From: WFZT01 sp964398355
GTDB lineage: Bacteria; Hydrothermota; Hydrothermia; B15-G9; WFZT01
Direction of reading: 5' to 3'
Length of the DNA: 37,807 nucleotides
Assembly: GCA_964398355.1 (NCBI GenBank)
Contig: CAYNMM010000106.1
Coordinates: 1 to 37,807, forward strand
Below are positions 15,768 to 24,407 of this stretch, in pieces. The number at the start of each line of letters is the position of its first letter. The first letter of the stretch is position 1. The translations under genes were made by a program, and so were the position numbers. The notes beneath the pieces were generated by a model. That model made no database searches and was not told the origin of the DNA. It saw nothing but the letters and a program-made list of their open reading frames with translations.

Positions 15768-16905
15768 TTTTTACCTCCAGGATAAGTGCATTTGCAATAA
15801 CAGCAAGACCCTCTTTCCTTCCAATAAACCCCATCCGCTCAGCAGTTTTTCCCTTAATAGAAACCTTTGATGGAGAAATCCTCAAAATTCTTGCTAAATT
15901 TTCAGCTATTTCTGACTTGTATTTCAGGAGTTTTGGCTTCTCGGCAATCACCACGGCATCAATATTAACAGTATAGTATCCGTTATCATGCAATAAGTTC
16001 ACAACTTTTTCAAGAAGTATCGTACTTTTCACATCTTTGAACTGCGTATCGGTGTCCGGAAAGAGCTGTCCTATATCACCGAGATTCGAAGCGCCAAGTA
16101 GAGCATCTATGATTGCGTGAGTCAGTGCATCACCGTCAGAATGCCCATAAAGTCCAACATCACATGGAATTTCCACTCCCCCAAGAATCATCTTTCTCCC
16201 CTTCTCATATTTATGTATGTCAAATCCAGTTCCTATCCGGATATTGCTCGCGAGCATCCTCTCCACCAGCTCAATATCTTTTCTGTATGTAACCTTAAAG
16301 TTTAATGGACTTCCCTCCACAAATTTAGTCCTCACTCCTTCAAGCTCTTCAATTAGGGTTGTCTCGTCGGTGTATACGATACCCTCTTTGAGAGTTTCTC
16401 TGAGCGCCCGAGCTATAAGCTCACGTCTAAATCCCTGTGGTGTCTGCACAGCTTTTAAACTCGATCTATCAACGGTGTGATATACAAATTCTCCATCAAA
16501 ATTCTTTAAAGTATCACGAACAGGTTCTGCCGGGGTCACTGATGGCGAGTTTTCAAGCGCGCTTATTACACTATGAACAATAGAAGCCGGAATAAAAGGT
16601 CTCGCACCGTCATGTATTAAGACATAGGGCGAGCTTGACGCGTTGACACCGTTTAAAACTGAATGTGTCCTTTCCTCCCCCCCTTTAACTATCTTCAGGT
16701 CCGGGAAAAAAGGCAAAAGGAGTCTCTTTCCCCTTTCCAGATTCGCTGGATTAAGGACGAGAATTTTATTCACAAAATCCCAGGCATTTAATAGATTCTG
16801 TAGCGTATAGAAAATTAAGGGTTTGCCAAAAATTTCATAAAAAATCTTATCTCCTTCAAATCGTGACCCGATTCCGGCTGCAACCACAACCACATCTACA
16901 TTCAT
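15754..16905 (-). CDS. ispDF: Bifunctional IspD-IspF of the MEP isoprenoid pathway
   Basis: 383 residues, a fusion. Residues 1-220 are IspD (2-C-methyl-D-erythritol 4-phosphate cytidylyltransferase): V-A-A-G-I-G-S-R-F, H-D-G-A-R-P-F and Q-T-P-Q-G-F. Residues 222-383 are IspF (2-C-methyl-D-erythritol 2,4-cyclodiphosphate synthase): G-T-G-F-D-I-H-K-Y with zinc ligands D229 and H231, H263, G-L-Y-G-H-S-D-G-D, and C-terminal K-G-K-T-A-E-R-M-G-F-I-G-R. It catalyses two non-consecutive steps (IspE acts between). No Shine-Dalgarno is visible; a TATGCT box only 13 nt before the ATG suggests a very short or absent leader. Confidence 0.96.
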   Translation of the reverse strand: MNVDVVVVAAGIGSRFEGDKIFYEIFGKPLIFYTLQNLLNAWDFVNKILVLNPANLERGKRLLLPFFPDLKIVKGGEERTHSVLNGVNASSSPYVLIHDGARPFIPASIVHSVISALENSPSVTPAEPVRDTLKNFDGEFVYHTVDRSSLKAVQTPQGFRRELIARALRETLKEGIVYTDETTLIEELEGVRTKFVEGSPLNFKVTYRKDIELVERMLASNIRIGTGFDIHKYEKGRKMILGGVEIPCDVGLYGHSDGDALTHAIIDALLGASNLGDIGQLFPDTDTQFKDVKSTILLEKVVNLLHDNGYYTVNIDAVVIAEKPKLLKYKSEIAENLARILRISPSKVSIKGKTAERMGFIGRKEGLAVIANALILEVKNEDS

Positions 16906-17080
16906 ATTTGAATTTTAAAGCATATCTTTCGAAAGTGGCTGCATCTTTAAAATTTAAAAACGACATAAATTCTTATGTCTCCGAAGACTCCAATTACTTC
17001 AAATTAGATAAATGTTGAAAATCTCCTGAATCACGGGGAAAATCTCTGGCTCGCCCGTCTGATGTGCATTATTATATTGA

Positions 17081-19168
17081 ATGATGGAGGTCTATGAATT
17101 TTTAATGATGGAGGTACGTTATCTCAAAGGGGTTGGACCAAAAAGGGCAGGTTTATTCAAGCGACTTGGAATAACCACCGTCCTTGACCTACTTTACTTT
17201 GCTCCAAGAAGGTATATTGACCGTCGAAGTATCACTCCTATTCATGAAGTGAAAAAAGGCCAGGAGGTAACCGTCGCTGGTAAAGTTCTTACAAAGGGAA
17301 CAAAAAAGGTCAGAGGATCACTTGTTTTCACCGTAATCATAAGCGATGGGAGTGATTGGATGGAGCTTGTTTGGAGAAACGTCCGTGGCATAGACAAGGT
17401 TTTCAACAAAGACGATAAAGTGATAGCTTCTGGCAAGGCCTATGTCTACAGAGGAACAAAGGTCCTCTACCACCCGGAATATGAGATCATAGATGAGGAA
17501 AAACCAGGTGGAAACAGAATCCTCGCAGGTATGCTTGTACCTGTTTACCCTTCCACCGAGGGATTAAAACCAAGGTTTGTCAGAAAACTCATACTCGATG
17601 TACTCGAAAAAATCGGGGATCAGATACCAGAGACTTTACCAGATTATATAAGGAACAAATTCAAACTATATTCACGAAAAGATGCCATTCACAAATTACA
17701 CTTCCCTGGAGATCTAAGAGATGCAAAAACTGCGCGGACAACCCTTGTTTTTGAAGAACTCTTCTACTTTTACATAAAATTGCTTGAAAAGAGAGTCGAA
17801 TCAAAGGGGCTCGGAATTCCACTAAAAATTAAAAATAAATTGACTGCTGATTTCTTAAAATCACTGAAATTCGATTTAACAGGTGCACAGAAAAGAGTCA
17901 TTTCAGAAATAAGTTCGGATCTTGGGAAAAACACACCCATGCATCGTTTGCTCCAGGGCGATGTAGGAAGTGGCAAGACTGTTGTGGCACTCCACACAAT
18001 GTTAACTGCGGTTGAGAACGGATTTCAGGCAGTTTTAATGGCTCCCACAGAAATACTGGCAGAGCAACACTTTCTTGTCATGAGCGAGTACCTTTTCCCG
18101 CTGAATGTGAGGATGGCCTTGTTACTGGGTAAAATGCGGAAAAAAGAGAAGCAGTTAGCAATTGAGAGAATTAGAAGTGGAGATGCAGATGTCATTGTTG
18201 GAACCCACGCCTTGATCCAGGATGATGTCGAATTTAAAAAACTTGCAGTCGCTGTAATTGACGAACAACACAAATTTGGAGTGCTACAAAGGGCAAAATT
18301 GCTTGAAAAAGGCTTTGAAAACAAATCTCCTCATTTTCTTGTTATGACCGCAACACCAATTCCCCGAACCCTTGCCCTCACCATCTACGGAGACCTCGAT
18401 GTCTCTGTAATCGACGAAATGCCACCTGGAAGAGGAGAAGTAATCACTAAGTGGGTGAAAGAGGGTAGAAGAGACAAAGTGTATTCATGGCTTTTTGATG
18501 AAGTTAAAAAGGGAAATCAGGCTTATGTGGTAGCTCCACTTATCGAAAAATCCGAAAAACTTGAAGCTGAAGCAGCCACAGAACTTTTTGAAAAATTGAA
18601 GAACATCGCTCCAGAAGGTATCGAGATAGGTTTAATTCATGGAAAAATGAAAAAAGATGAAAGAGCTATTGTCATGAGAAAATTCAGAAGTGGAGATTTT
18701 CATATCCTCGTTGCGACAACCGTTATTGAGGTAGGTATCGATGTACCCAATGCCACGATAATGATTATTGAACACGCCGAGAGATTTGGACTCGCCCAGC
18801 TCCATCAACTCAGAGGCCGAATTGGACGAGGTACAAAAAAGAGCTATTGCATCCTCATAACACCATCAAAAGTAAGTGAAGATGCTCGAAAAAGACTGAA
18901 AGCCATGGTTGAAACAAGAGATGGCTTCAAAATTGCAGAAATAGATCTTGAGATTAGAGGACCCGGTGAAATCTTTGGCACAAAACAGCACGGAATCCCA
19001 AAATTCAGAATCGCAAATCTGATTAGAGATCAGAGAATTATCCAAATGACGAGAGAAGAGGTCCAAAGAATCCTTGAATTTGATCCGTTTTTGACAAAAC
19101 CGCAAAATCATATTATTAAAGAAACGTTAGAAAACGAAAAAATTGGAGAGGTGATTTATGTTGGGTAA
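17081..19168 (+). CDS. recG: ATP-dependent DNA helicase RecG
   Basis: 695 residues, the usual bacterial length. An N-terminal wedge/OB region (about 15-180, starting Y-L-K-G-V-G-P-K-R-A) is followed by the helicase: G-D-V-G-S-G-K-T (Walker A, 293-300), D-E-Q-H (DEAH-type box, 394-397), T-A-T-P-I-P-R-T and R-G-R-I-G-R-G (motif VI). It remodels stalled forks and Holliday junctions. The start is uncertain: ATG 17081/17084 or 17105/17108, because AATGATGGAGGT is repeated at 17080 and 17104. The stop overlaps the DUF4837 gene by 11 nt. Confidence 0.96.
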   Translation: MMEVYEFLMMEVRYLKGVGPKRAGLFKRLGITTVLDLLYFAPRRYIDRRSITPIHEVKKGQEVTVAGKVLTKGTKKVRGSLVFTVIISDGSDWMELVWRNVRGIDKVFNKDDKVIASGKAYVYRGTKVLYHPEYEIIDEEKPGGNRILAGMLVPVYPSTEGLKPRFVRKLILDVLEKIGDQIPETLPDYIRNKFKLYSRKDAIHKLHFPGDLRDAKTARTTLVFEELFYFYIKLLEKRVESKGLGIPLKIKNKLTADFLKSLKFDLTGAQKRVISEISSDLGKNTPMHRLLQGDVGSGKTVVALHTMLTAVENGFQAVLMAPTEILAEQHFLVMSEYLFPLNVRMALLLGKMRKKEKQLAIERIRSGDADVIVGTHALIQDDVEFKKLAVAVIDEQHKFGVLQRAKLLEKGFENKSPHFLVMTATPIPRTLALTIYGDLDVSVIDEMPPGRGEVITKWVKEGRRDKVYSWLFDEVKKGNQAYVVAPLIEKSEKLEAEAATELFEKLKNIAPEGIEIGLIHGKMKKDERAIVMRKFRSGDFHILVATTVIEVGIDVPNATIMIIEHAERFGLAQLHQLRGRIGRGTKKSYCILITPSKVSEDARKRLKAMVETRDGFKIAEIDLEIRGPGEIFGTKQHGIPKFRIANLIRDQRIIQMTREEVQRILEFDPFLTKPQNHIIKETLENEKIGEVIYVG

Positions 19169-20135
19169 AAAAATTTTCCTGGCAATGATTATATTGCTTG
19201 GATTAAATTCCTGTACAAAGATTGAAAGATTTGCCAGAGGAAAAGCAAACGAGGTTATAATCGTCTATGACGGGACCCTGAGAGAAGCAAAATACCTCCA
19301 GAGTGTTTTGCAGGACACATTTTATACTCCGCGTCCAGAACCTCTCTTTATAACCTATCCAGTCACCTATGACCAATTTGAACCATTTAAGGGGTACAAA
19401 AATGTGATTTTCATTTCCACTTATAGCTCACCCGATTATCAGATTTTTAGAAAGATTTTTGGCGAAAAACCAACAGGAATTTATATTGCAAAAAACGTCT
19501 ATCAGGAAGGCGACGAAATCATTGGCATTGTCTCATCAACTGAGACCGAACTCTGGCCATTTGTTTACGAAAAAGGCAACTTTATCAAAGCCTTCTTGTT
19601 GAAACGATACAGAGAGATTCTGAGGAAAAAGGCATACTTTGCCGGCCATAACAAAAAATTCTCAAAAGAATTTGGAGAAAAGTATGGATTTACCTTTGAC
19701 TTCCCCGAAGGGTGGGCCTATGTGGTACAGGATAGTAATTTTGTCAGTGTAGCAAAACACTACCCGGATAGATTCATGTTCTTCTACCATGAAAATGCTC
19801 CTCGCATGTTTGACAGAGATGAAATTGTCTCTTTAAGGAACAAACTAACTGCAAAATATTACGACGGAGATTATGTTTACAAAGAGCATCTTGTGTCAAA
19901 AGACACAACTTTTATGGGAGTTCCAGCTATCAAGATTTTTGGGATCTGGCAGAATGACAGGGAGTATATTGGTGGTCCCTTCGAGACAATTGCCTTCAAT
20001 CTGAACAATAATTTCTACATGTTTGATATGGGTGTCTTCGCACCAGACAGAAATGAAAAACTGCAATTTCTAATAAGGATGGAAATTATTATCAGTAGTT
20101 TTAAACTCTACAATTATAGCAAAAAGTCCTCATGA
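19158..20135 (+). CDS. DUF4837-family lipoprotein
   Basis: 325 residues. A type II signal peptide ends in L-N-S-C with lipid cysteine C19. The rest reads like the DUF4837 family of Bacteroidetes-type lipoproteins: an N-terminal alpha/beta part (V-I-I-V-Y-D-G..., then N-V-I-F-I-S-T-Y-S) and a second half beginning near F-G-E-K-Y-G-F-T-F-D-F-P-E-G-W. No function is known; location should be a membrane, outer or inner. It overlaps recG by 11 nt and the SAM hydrolase by 4 nt. GGAGAGG lies about 5 nt before the ATG. Confidence 0.8.
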   Translation: MLGKKIFLAMIILLGLNSCTKIERFARGKANEVIIVYDGTLREAKYLQSVLQDTFYTPRPEPLFITYPVTYDQFEPFKGYKNVIFISTYSSPDYQIFRKIFGEKPTGIYIAKNVYQEGDEIIGIVSSTETELWPFVYEKGNFIKAFLLKRYREILRKKAYFAGHNKKFSKEFGEKYGFTFDFPEGWAYVVQDSNFVSVAKHYPDRFMFFYHENAPRMFDRDEIVSLRNKLTAKYYDGDYVYKEHLVSKDTTFMGVPAIKIFGIWQNDREYIGGPFETIAFNLNNNFYMFDMGVFAPDRNEKLQFLIRMEIIISSFKLYNYSKKSS

Positions 20136-20875
20136 AAAAAATTGCTCTTATCACCGATTTCGGGATTCAAGAGCCCTATGTTGGTATAATGAAATCTCGT
20201 ATCCTCGAATATGTCCAGGATGTTATTTTTGTAGATCTAACTCATGATATTCCTTCATTCGACATCAGATCCGGATTATTTATTTTTGAGTATGCACTAA
20301 AAAACCTCTCGAGAGATTTCCACTTCCTTATTGTCATAGACCCCGGCGTAGGAGGAAAAAGAAGAGCTATATTTGCTGAGTCCAACGGCTGCTTTTTTGT
20401 AGCTCCAGACAACGGAATTCTTACACCAATACTGGACCGATCAACTGTTTACGAGATAACGGCATTTGATCCCATTTCCTCGACCTTTCATGGTCGAGAT
20501 ATCTTCGCACCTGCTCTTGGCAAACTCCTCTCAGGAGTAAAACCAGCCACCCTTGGAAAAATCATTACAGATCCAGTAAAGATCTATTTACCCAAGCCTA
20601 CCATACAGGAAAACAGCATCACAGGAGAGATCGTTTACATAGATAAGTTCGGGAACCTGATATCAAACATTCCTGGTAGCCTTATTAAGCCCGGGGACAC
20701 GGTAATTTTTAAAAATTACACACTCACCTTAAAGTCTTCCTACTCAGAGGTTACATCGGGCTCACCTCTGGCTATCATTGACTCATTCGACATGCTTGAA
20801 ATAGCCGTTCGTGAGGGTAGTGCAAAAAGTTACTTTGATGCGAAAATTGGTGAAAAAGTCATCATTACAAAGTAA
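20132..20875 (+). CDS. SAM hydroxide adenosyltransferase (SAM hydrolase, DUF62)
   Basis: 247 residues. I-A-L-I-T-D-F-G (4-11), V-D-L-T-H-D-I, V-I-D-P-G-V-G-G and A-P-D-N-G-I-L-T are the fingerprints of the DUF62/SAM-hydroxide-adenosyltransferase family, relatives of fluorinases and chlorinases. The family splits S-adenosylmethionine with water into adenosine and methionine; its biological purpose is unclear. The long loop and residues favouring halide over hydroxide are not evident. It overlaps the lipoprotein by 4 nt and its 3' end overlaps the DUF123 frame. Confidence 0.93.
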   Translation: MKKIALITDFGIQEPYVGIMKSRILEYVQDVIFVDLTHDIPSFDIRSGLFIFEYALKNLSRDFHFLIVIDPGVGGKRRAIFAESNGCFFVAPDNGILTPILDRSTVYEITAFDPISSTFHGRDIFAPALGKLLSGVKPATLGKIITDPVKIYLPKPTIQENSITGEIVYIDKFGNLISNIPGSLIKPGDTVIFKNYTLTLKSSYSEVTSGSPLAIIDSFDMLEIAVREGSAKSYFDAKIGEKVIITK

Positions 20876-21239
20876 AGGAACATATATTCTTTTTCTGGAA
20901 TTGGTAGATAACTCTGTAATCAGAATTGGTCGGCTTGGAGAATTTCGATTCAAAAAAGGAATTTATCTTTATGTGGGAAGTGCCATGAATGGCCTGGAAA
21001 CTCGCCTTAAAAGGTATACATCGAAAAGCAGGAAAAAACACTGGCACATTGATTATTTTATTGAGAAAGCAAGACTGATCGCAATTCTCATAATTCCTTC
21101 AGAATTTAGACTCGAAGAGAAGGTTGCGTCACTCCTTGAAGAAAAGTTTGAACCAGTTATTAAAGGATTTGGGGCATCCGATACAAAATCATACACCCAC
21201 CTATTCTATCTGGGAGATTTGCAGATTTCGTATCTTTGA
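20838..21239 (+). CDS. DUF123 protein, GIY-YIG-like (Uri superfamily)
   Basis: 133 residues from the ATG at 20838. G-T-Y-I-L-F-L-E-L, I-R-I-G-R-L-G, K-G-I-Y-L-Y-V-G-S-A-M-N-G-L and H-W-H-I-D-Y-F-I are the DUF123 signature, a GIY-YIG-fold domain found mostly in archaea and thermophilic bacteria, sometimes fused to endonuclease III. Nuclease activity is not proven. The start is uncertain: GTG 20811, ATG 20838 or GTG 20850, all inside the SAM-hydrolase gene in another frame, and none with a good ribosome-binding site. The conserved domain begins near 20868. Confidence 0.88.
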   Translation: MRKLVKKSSLQSKGTYILFLELVDNSVIRIGRLGEFRFKKGIYLYVGSAMNGLETRLKRYTSKSRKKHWHIDYFIEKARLIAILIIPSEFRLEEKVASLLEEKFEPVIKGFGASDTKSYTHLFYLGDLQISYL

Positions 21240-21256
21240 GTTATTATTGATTTGTA

Positions 21257-21622
21257 GTGAAAATAAAGTGGAAAAATTTCATTAGGAATCTTCCCCATAT
21301 CCACATAGGGGTGAAACTGCACCTTAACTATTTTTACGCCAAGATCAGCGGCAAATATCAGAAATTTGACATCTGCGTGGCATTCCCATCAATCGAGGAT
21401 GGAATCAAAGCATGTGGAAAAATTGAGAAAAAATCGGGAATCCCCATCCCTGTACCTGATGAAATCATTGAAGAGTGCGGAATTGCTATTTTAACCGACA
21501 AGAGACATCTAAGTGGAATCCTCAAATCAATAAGCGGGATCCCTATAAAAGGTGTTTACAGAAGGAAAGAAGGAAAATTTGTGGAAAAAGTGGATATCCA
21601 GGGGTTACCCTCTACGTTTTAA
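21257..21622 (+). CDS. Small protein with DUF3343-like (Se/S carrier) segment
   Basis: 121 residues, GTG start. The middle reads F-P-S-I-E-D-G-I-K-A-C-G-K-I-E-K-K-S-G-I-P-I-P-V-P-D-E-I-I-E-E-C-G-I-A-I; the pattern of an alpha helix, then x-P-x-P-x-x-I-x-x-x-C-G-I-A, is that of DUF3343 proteins, annotated as putative selenium or sulfur carriers. The first 35 residues are basic and not part of that domain. It follows DUF123 by 17 nt and overlaps kdsB tail-to-tail by 18 nt. The family call is by pattern only. Confidence 0.6.
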   Translation: MKIKWKNFIRNLPHIHIGVKLHLNYFYAKISGKYQKFDICVAFPSIEDGIKACGKIEKKSGIPIPVPDEIIEECGIAILTDKRHLSGILKSISGIPIKGVYRRKEGKFVEKVDIQGLPSTF

Positions 21623-22321
21623 AAGCTCCTGCTCGACAAGTTTGACATCTTCTGGATAATCAACCGGTATGCTTTTGTACAGAACCTCCACGACCCGGAT
21701 TTTCATTCCATTTTCAAGGGCTCGTAGTTGCTCAAGCTTCTCTATCATTTCGAGTTTCCCGGGTGGCAGGGAGACAAATTTCAGCAGCGATTCTTTCCAG
21801 AAAACGTAAATTCCGATATGTTTCAAAAAAATTTCATCCCTTTTTTCTCGATAAAAGGGTATGAGAGAACGTGAAAAATAGAGTGCGTTTCCATACCTGT
21901 CTGTTACCACTGTAACCGTTCCTGGTTTTCGAGCCTCTTCCCGGTTAACACTTCGAACTGGTGTAACAATATCAACGGTTTCGTCCAGCGCTTCTATGAG
22001 GTTATCTATGATTTTGCCATCAACTAAAGGTTCATCTCCTTGAAGATTTACAACAATATCAAAGTTAAGTTCTCTGGCAACATAAGCCACCCTATCAGTA
22101 CCGGAGGGAAGTTCTGACGGTGTTATCCGGCATTCCACAAGAGGAGATACCGCATCGCAAATCCTCCTATCATCGGTCGCCACCATAATGTAGGAACTTC
22201 TGCTTTTCATAGCTCCTTCAACAACCCATCTTATCATAGGTTTACCAAGAATTGGGACAAGGGGTTTACCCGGAAATCTTGTGGAGCCATATCTGGCTGG
22301 AATAACTATCAAAGCATTCAC
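21605..22321 (-). CDS. kdsB: 3-deoxy-manno-octulosonate cytidylyltransferase
   Basis: 238 residues. I-P-A-R-Y-G-S-T-R-F-P-G-K-P-L (7-21), A-T-D-D-R-R-I, E-L-P-S-G-T-D-R-V-A, L-Q-G-D-E-P and the C-terminal L-E-Q-L-R-A-L-E-N-G motif identify CMP-Kdo synthetase. It activates Kdo with CTP for addition to lipid A, so the cell should make LPS. It overlaps plsC by 4 nt upstream and the plus-strand DUF3343-like gene by 18 nt at its end. Other Kdo genes are not in view. Confidence 0.96.
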   Translation of the reverse strand: MNALIVIPARYGSTRFPGKPLVPILGKPMIRWVVEGAMKSRSSYIMVATDDRRICDAVSPLVECRITPSELPSGTDRVAYVARELNFDIVVNLQGDEPLVDGKIIDNLIEALDETVDIVTPVRSVNREEARKPGTVTVVTDRYGNALYFSRSLIPFYREKRDEIFLKHIGIYVFWKESLLKFVSLPPGKLEMIEKLEQLRALENGMKIRVVEVLYKSIPVDYPEDVKLVEQELLKRRG

Positions 22322-23037
22322 TTCTTGAGCTCTCCTTCTACAACCTCTTTAAATTTCTCAGCAAGGAGTTTGTAATCTTCGATTCCCTCAACTTCAATAG
22401 GTCTGTGAACAACAAGTTCCACCTTTCCTGGCGAAATTGCGAGACTGCCTTTTGGTAATATTCTCTCTGTCCCTTTAATGGTTATAGGGAGGAGTGGTAA
22501 ATTGTAGTCAAGAGCAAGTCTAAAAGCACCTGTTTTTAAAGGTAAAAGTGTAGTTCCTCTTCCACGAGTTCCCTCTGGAAAAATCAGAACAGAGAATCCA
22601 TCCTTTTTCAATCTGTCCATCTGAGATTTTATCTTCTCATACGCTTCTCCACGTGGTGCTTTCCGATCGATAACAATCGAAACCTTTTTGAGAAACCAAC
22701 CGAAGATCGGCGTTCTCGTCAGTTCTTTCTTTGCGACCGGTTTTATTGCTTTAAAAGGTAAAGTTGAAAGGGCAACAACATCAAAGTGACTCCTATGGTT
22801 GGTAACGACGACATAACTCCTCGTAAAATCGGCTGGAAATTCGTATCTGACCTTAACTCTCATGAAACTCGCATACCGTATAATCGTAAGCCATAAAATG
22901 CCAAGTTTAAGAGATATCTTCCCTGATCTGTCAAAAGGTAAAACAAGAGGAAAGATCAATCCCAGCATTATTACAGTTGAAACAATAATTACCAGGTAAA
23001 GATAAATTCGATAGACAGAGAGTAAAAGCTTTTTCAT
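22318..23037 (-). CDS. plsC: 1-acyl-sn-glycerol-3-phosphate acyltransferase
   Basis: 239 residues with one or two N-terminal membrane helices (about 8-36). N-H-R-S-H-F-D (80-86) is the H-x4-D catalytic motif and F-P-E-G-T-R-G-R-G (153-161) the substrate motif of PlsC. It acylates lysophosphatidate to phosphatidate at the inner membrane. Four-base overlaps join it to rqcH before and kdsB after, so envelope lipid and LPS genes are co-expressed. Confidence 0.94.
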   Translation of the reverse strand: MKKLLLSVYRIYLYLVIIVSTVIMLGLIFPLVLPFDRSGKISLKLGILWLTIIRYASFMRVKVRYEFPADFTRSYVVVTNHRSHFDVVALSTLPFKAIKPVAKKELTRTPIFGWFLKKVSIVIDRKAPRGEAYEKIKSQMDRLKKDGFSVLIFPEGTRGRGTTLLPLKTGAFRLALDYNLPLLPITIKGTERILPKGSLAISPGKVELVVHRPIEVEGIEDYKLLAEKFKEVVEGELKK

Positions 23038-24407
23038 TCCAATCTCACCTCTAATGTTTTAATAATCTTAAAAATTAACACCTGTCCTGGCACAACTCCT
23101 CTTTTCAGATATTTTTTCCTGGTTACAATTACTCTACCTTTTCCATCCACCGCTGCTTTGCTCTTTTCCAGTGCCTTACGGGCGGCGAACTCAAAATCCT
23201 TCTCTTGAGGTTCTTCTCTTCCAGATTTTATTATAACATGGGCACCCGGGACACTTTCAACGTGAAGGAAATAATCATCTGGGGAGGCAATTTTAAAAGT
23301 TATAAGATCATTTCCTCGTGCATTCTTCCCTCTAAGTACCAAATAGCCAGATGGTGATACAAACTTTTCGTACGGTTCGACTACATCATCAACATTCGAA
23401 ACTCGTTCACGAGATTCACTTTCAAGAAGTCTCAACCCACCTCGAATCCCAAGTTTCCCGAGTAAAGTCTCGTACCCTCTTTTGTACCGTCTGTACTTTT
23501 TGAAGAGTTCCTCCGCAAGATCAGAAATTTTCCCTGAGGCAGGGATCGTTAATTCAAACTCCTTCTCGTTGCCTTTTACAAAAATCTTGTCACTATTGAT
23601 GATATATTTACCATTTAACAAATTCTCTCCTGCAATCCTGTACTCTTCAAAATCCCTTACCCGTTCAAACTCATTCAATAGCCTGCTGGATTTTTCTTCT
23701 GAATGGATTCTATCTATCTCTAATTTCCCAAAATAAAAATCAAGGAGCGCTGAATAAGTATCAAATTTTCGAGAATTCTCACACGGAATGACAATAGGGG
23801 CATAGACATCCCGTTCAGCACAATAAAATGGAACAGTTGAGTGAAGTGCCTCAAAAATCTTCTCACCATAAGGTGGTGTTAGCCAGGGAATATATTTTGC
23901 AAGCTTCTCAATGTCAGTCTTGACATCAAAGGGTTTAGGCGGTGGAGGTTTATACAATATCCCTGGTAAAACATCCCTGACTTTTGAATTTCGTATCTTC
24001 TTGAACGAATCAAGAATTTTTCCTTCATCGCTTATAAGTATAAGATTAGAATGTTTCCCGGTGAGTTCAACTGCCAGAACCACTGTACTGAGTCCTCTGT
24101 CCTTTGTAAAAAGCAAGTAAAAAAGTCTATCCCATTTTTTAACCCTGATATTTGTGAGAATGTAACCTCTAAGGTGATCTTCGAAGGCCCGGAAATCTTC
24201 TCCATTAGCTTCTCTTTCTGTCAGATGTAGTCTGTATAACGTAGGATCCACTGAGACAAGGAGTTTTAATCTTTTATCGAAGTAAAGGATAAATCCCCTT
24301 TTGTTGTATCGTTTTATATACTTTAATTTATGACCTCTGACAACCTTTTCAACCTCTCTTTTGATTATAAGAGCGTCGATCTCTGAAAACTTCTGGTATT
24401 TCATCAA
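23034..24407 (-). CDS. rqcH: NFACT-family ribosome quality-control protein
   Basis: 457 residues, shorter than the ~570 of Bacillus RqcH. The N-terminal NFACT-N domain contains K-K-W-D-R-L-F; D93-R94 is the D-R pair needed for tRNA-dependent C-terminal alanine tailing of stalled chains. The C-terminal NFACT-R domain (about 350-440) shows S-G-Y-L-V-L-R-G-K-N-A-R-G-N-D and V-P-G-A-H-V-I-I-K-S-G. It should bind 50S subunits carrying stalled nascent chains. The central coiled-coil section is short (about 245-315). It overlaps plsC and the beta-barrel gene by 4 nt each. Confidence 0.9.
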   Translation of the reverse strand: MMKYQKFSEIDALIIKREVEKVVRGHKLKYIKRYNKRGFILYFDKRLKLLVSVDPTLYRLHLTEREANGEDFRAFEDHLRGYILTNIRVKKWDRLFYLLFTKDRGLSTVVLAVELTGKHSNLILISDEGKILDSFKKIRNSKVRDVLPGILYKPPPPKPFDVKTDIEKLAKYIPWLTPPYGEKIFEALHSTVPFYCAERDVYAPIVIPCENSRKFDTYSALLDFYFGKLEIDRIHSEEKSSRLLNEFERVRDFEEYRIAGENLLNGKYIINSDKIFVKGNEKEFELTIPASGKISDLAEELFKKYRRYKRGYETLLGKLGIRGGLRLLESESRERVSNVDDVVEPYEKFVSPSGYLVLRGKNARGNDLITFKIASPDDYFLHVESVPGAHVIIKSGREEPQEKDFEFAARKALEKSKAAVDGKGRVIVTRKKYLKRGVVPGQVLIFKIIKTLEVRLE

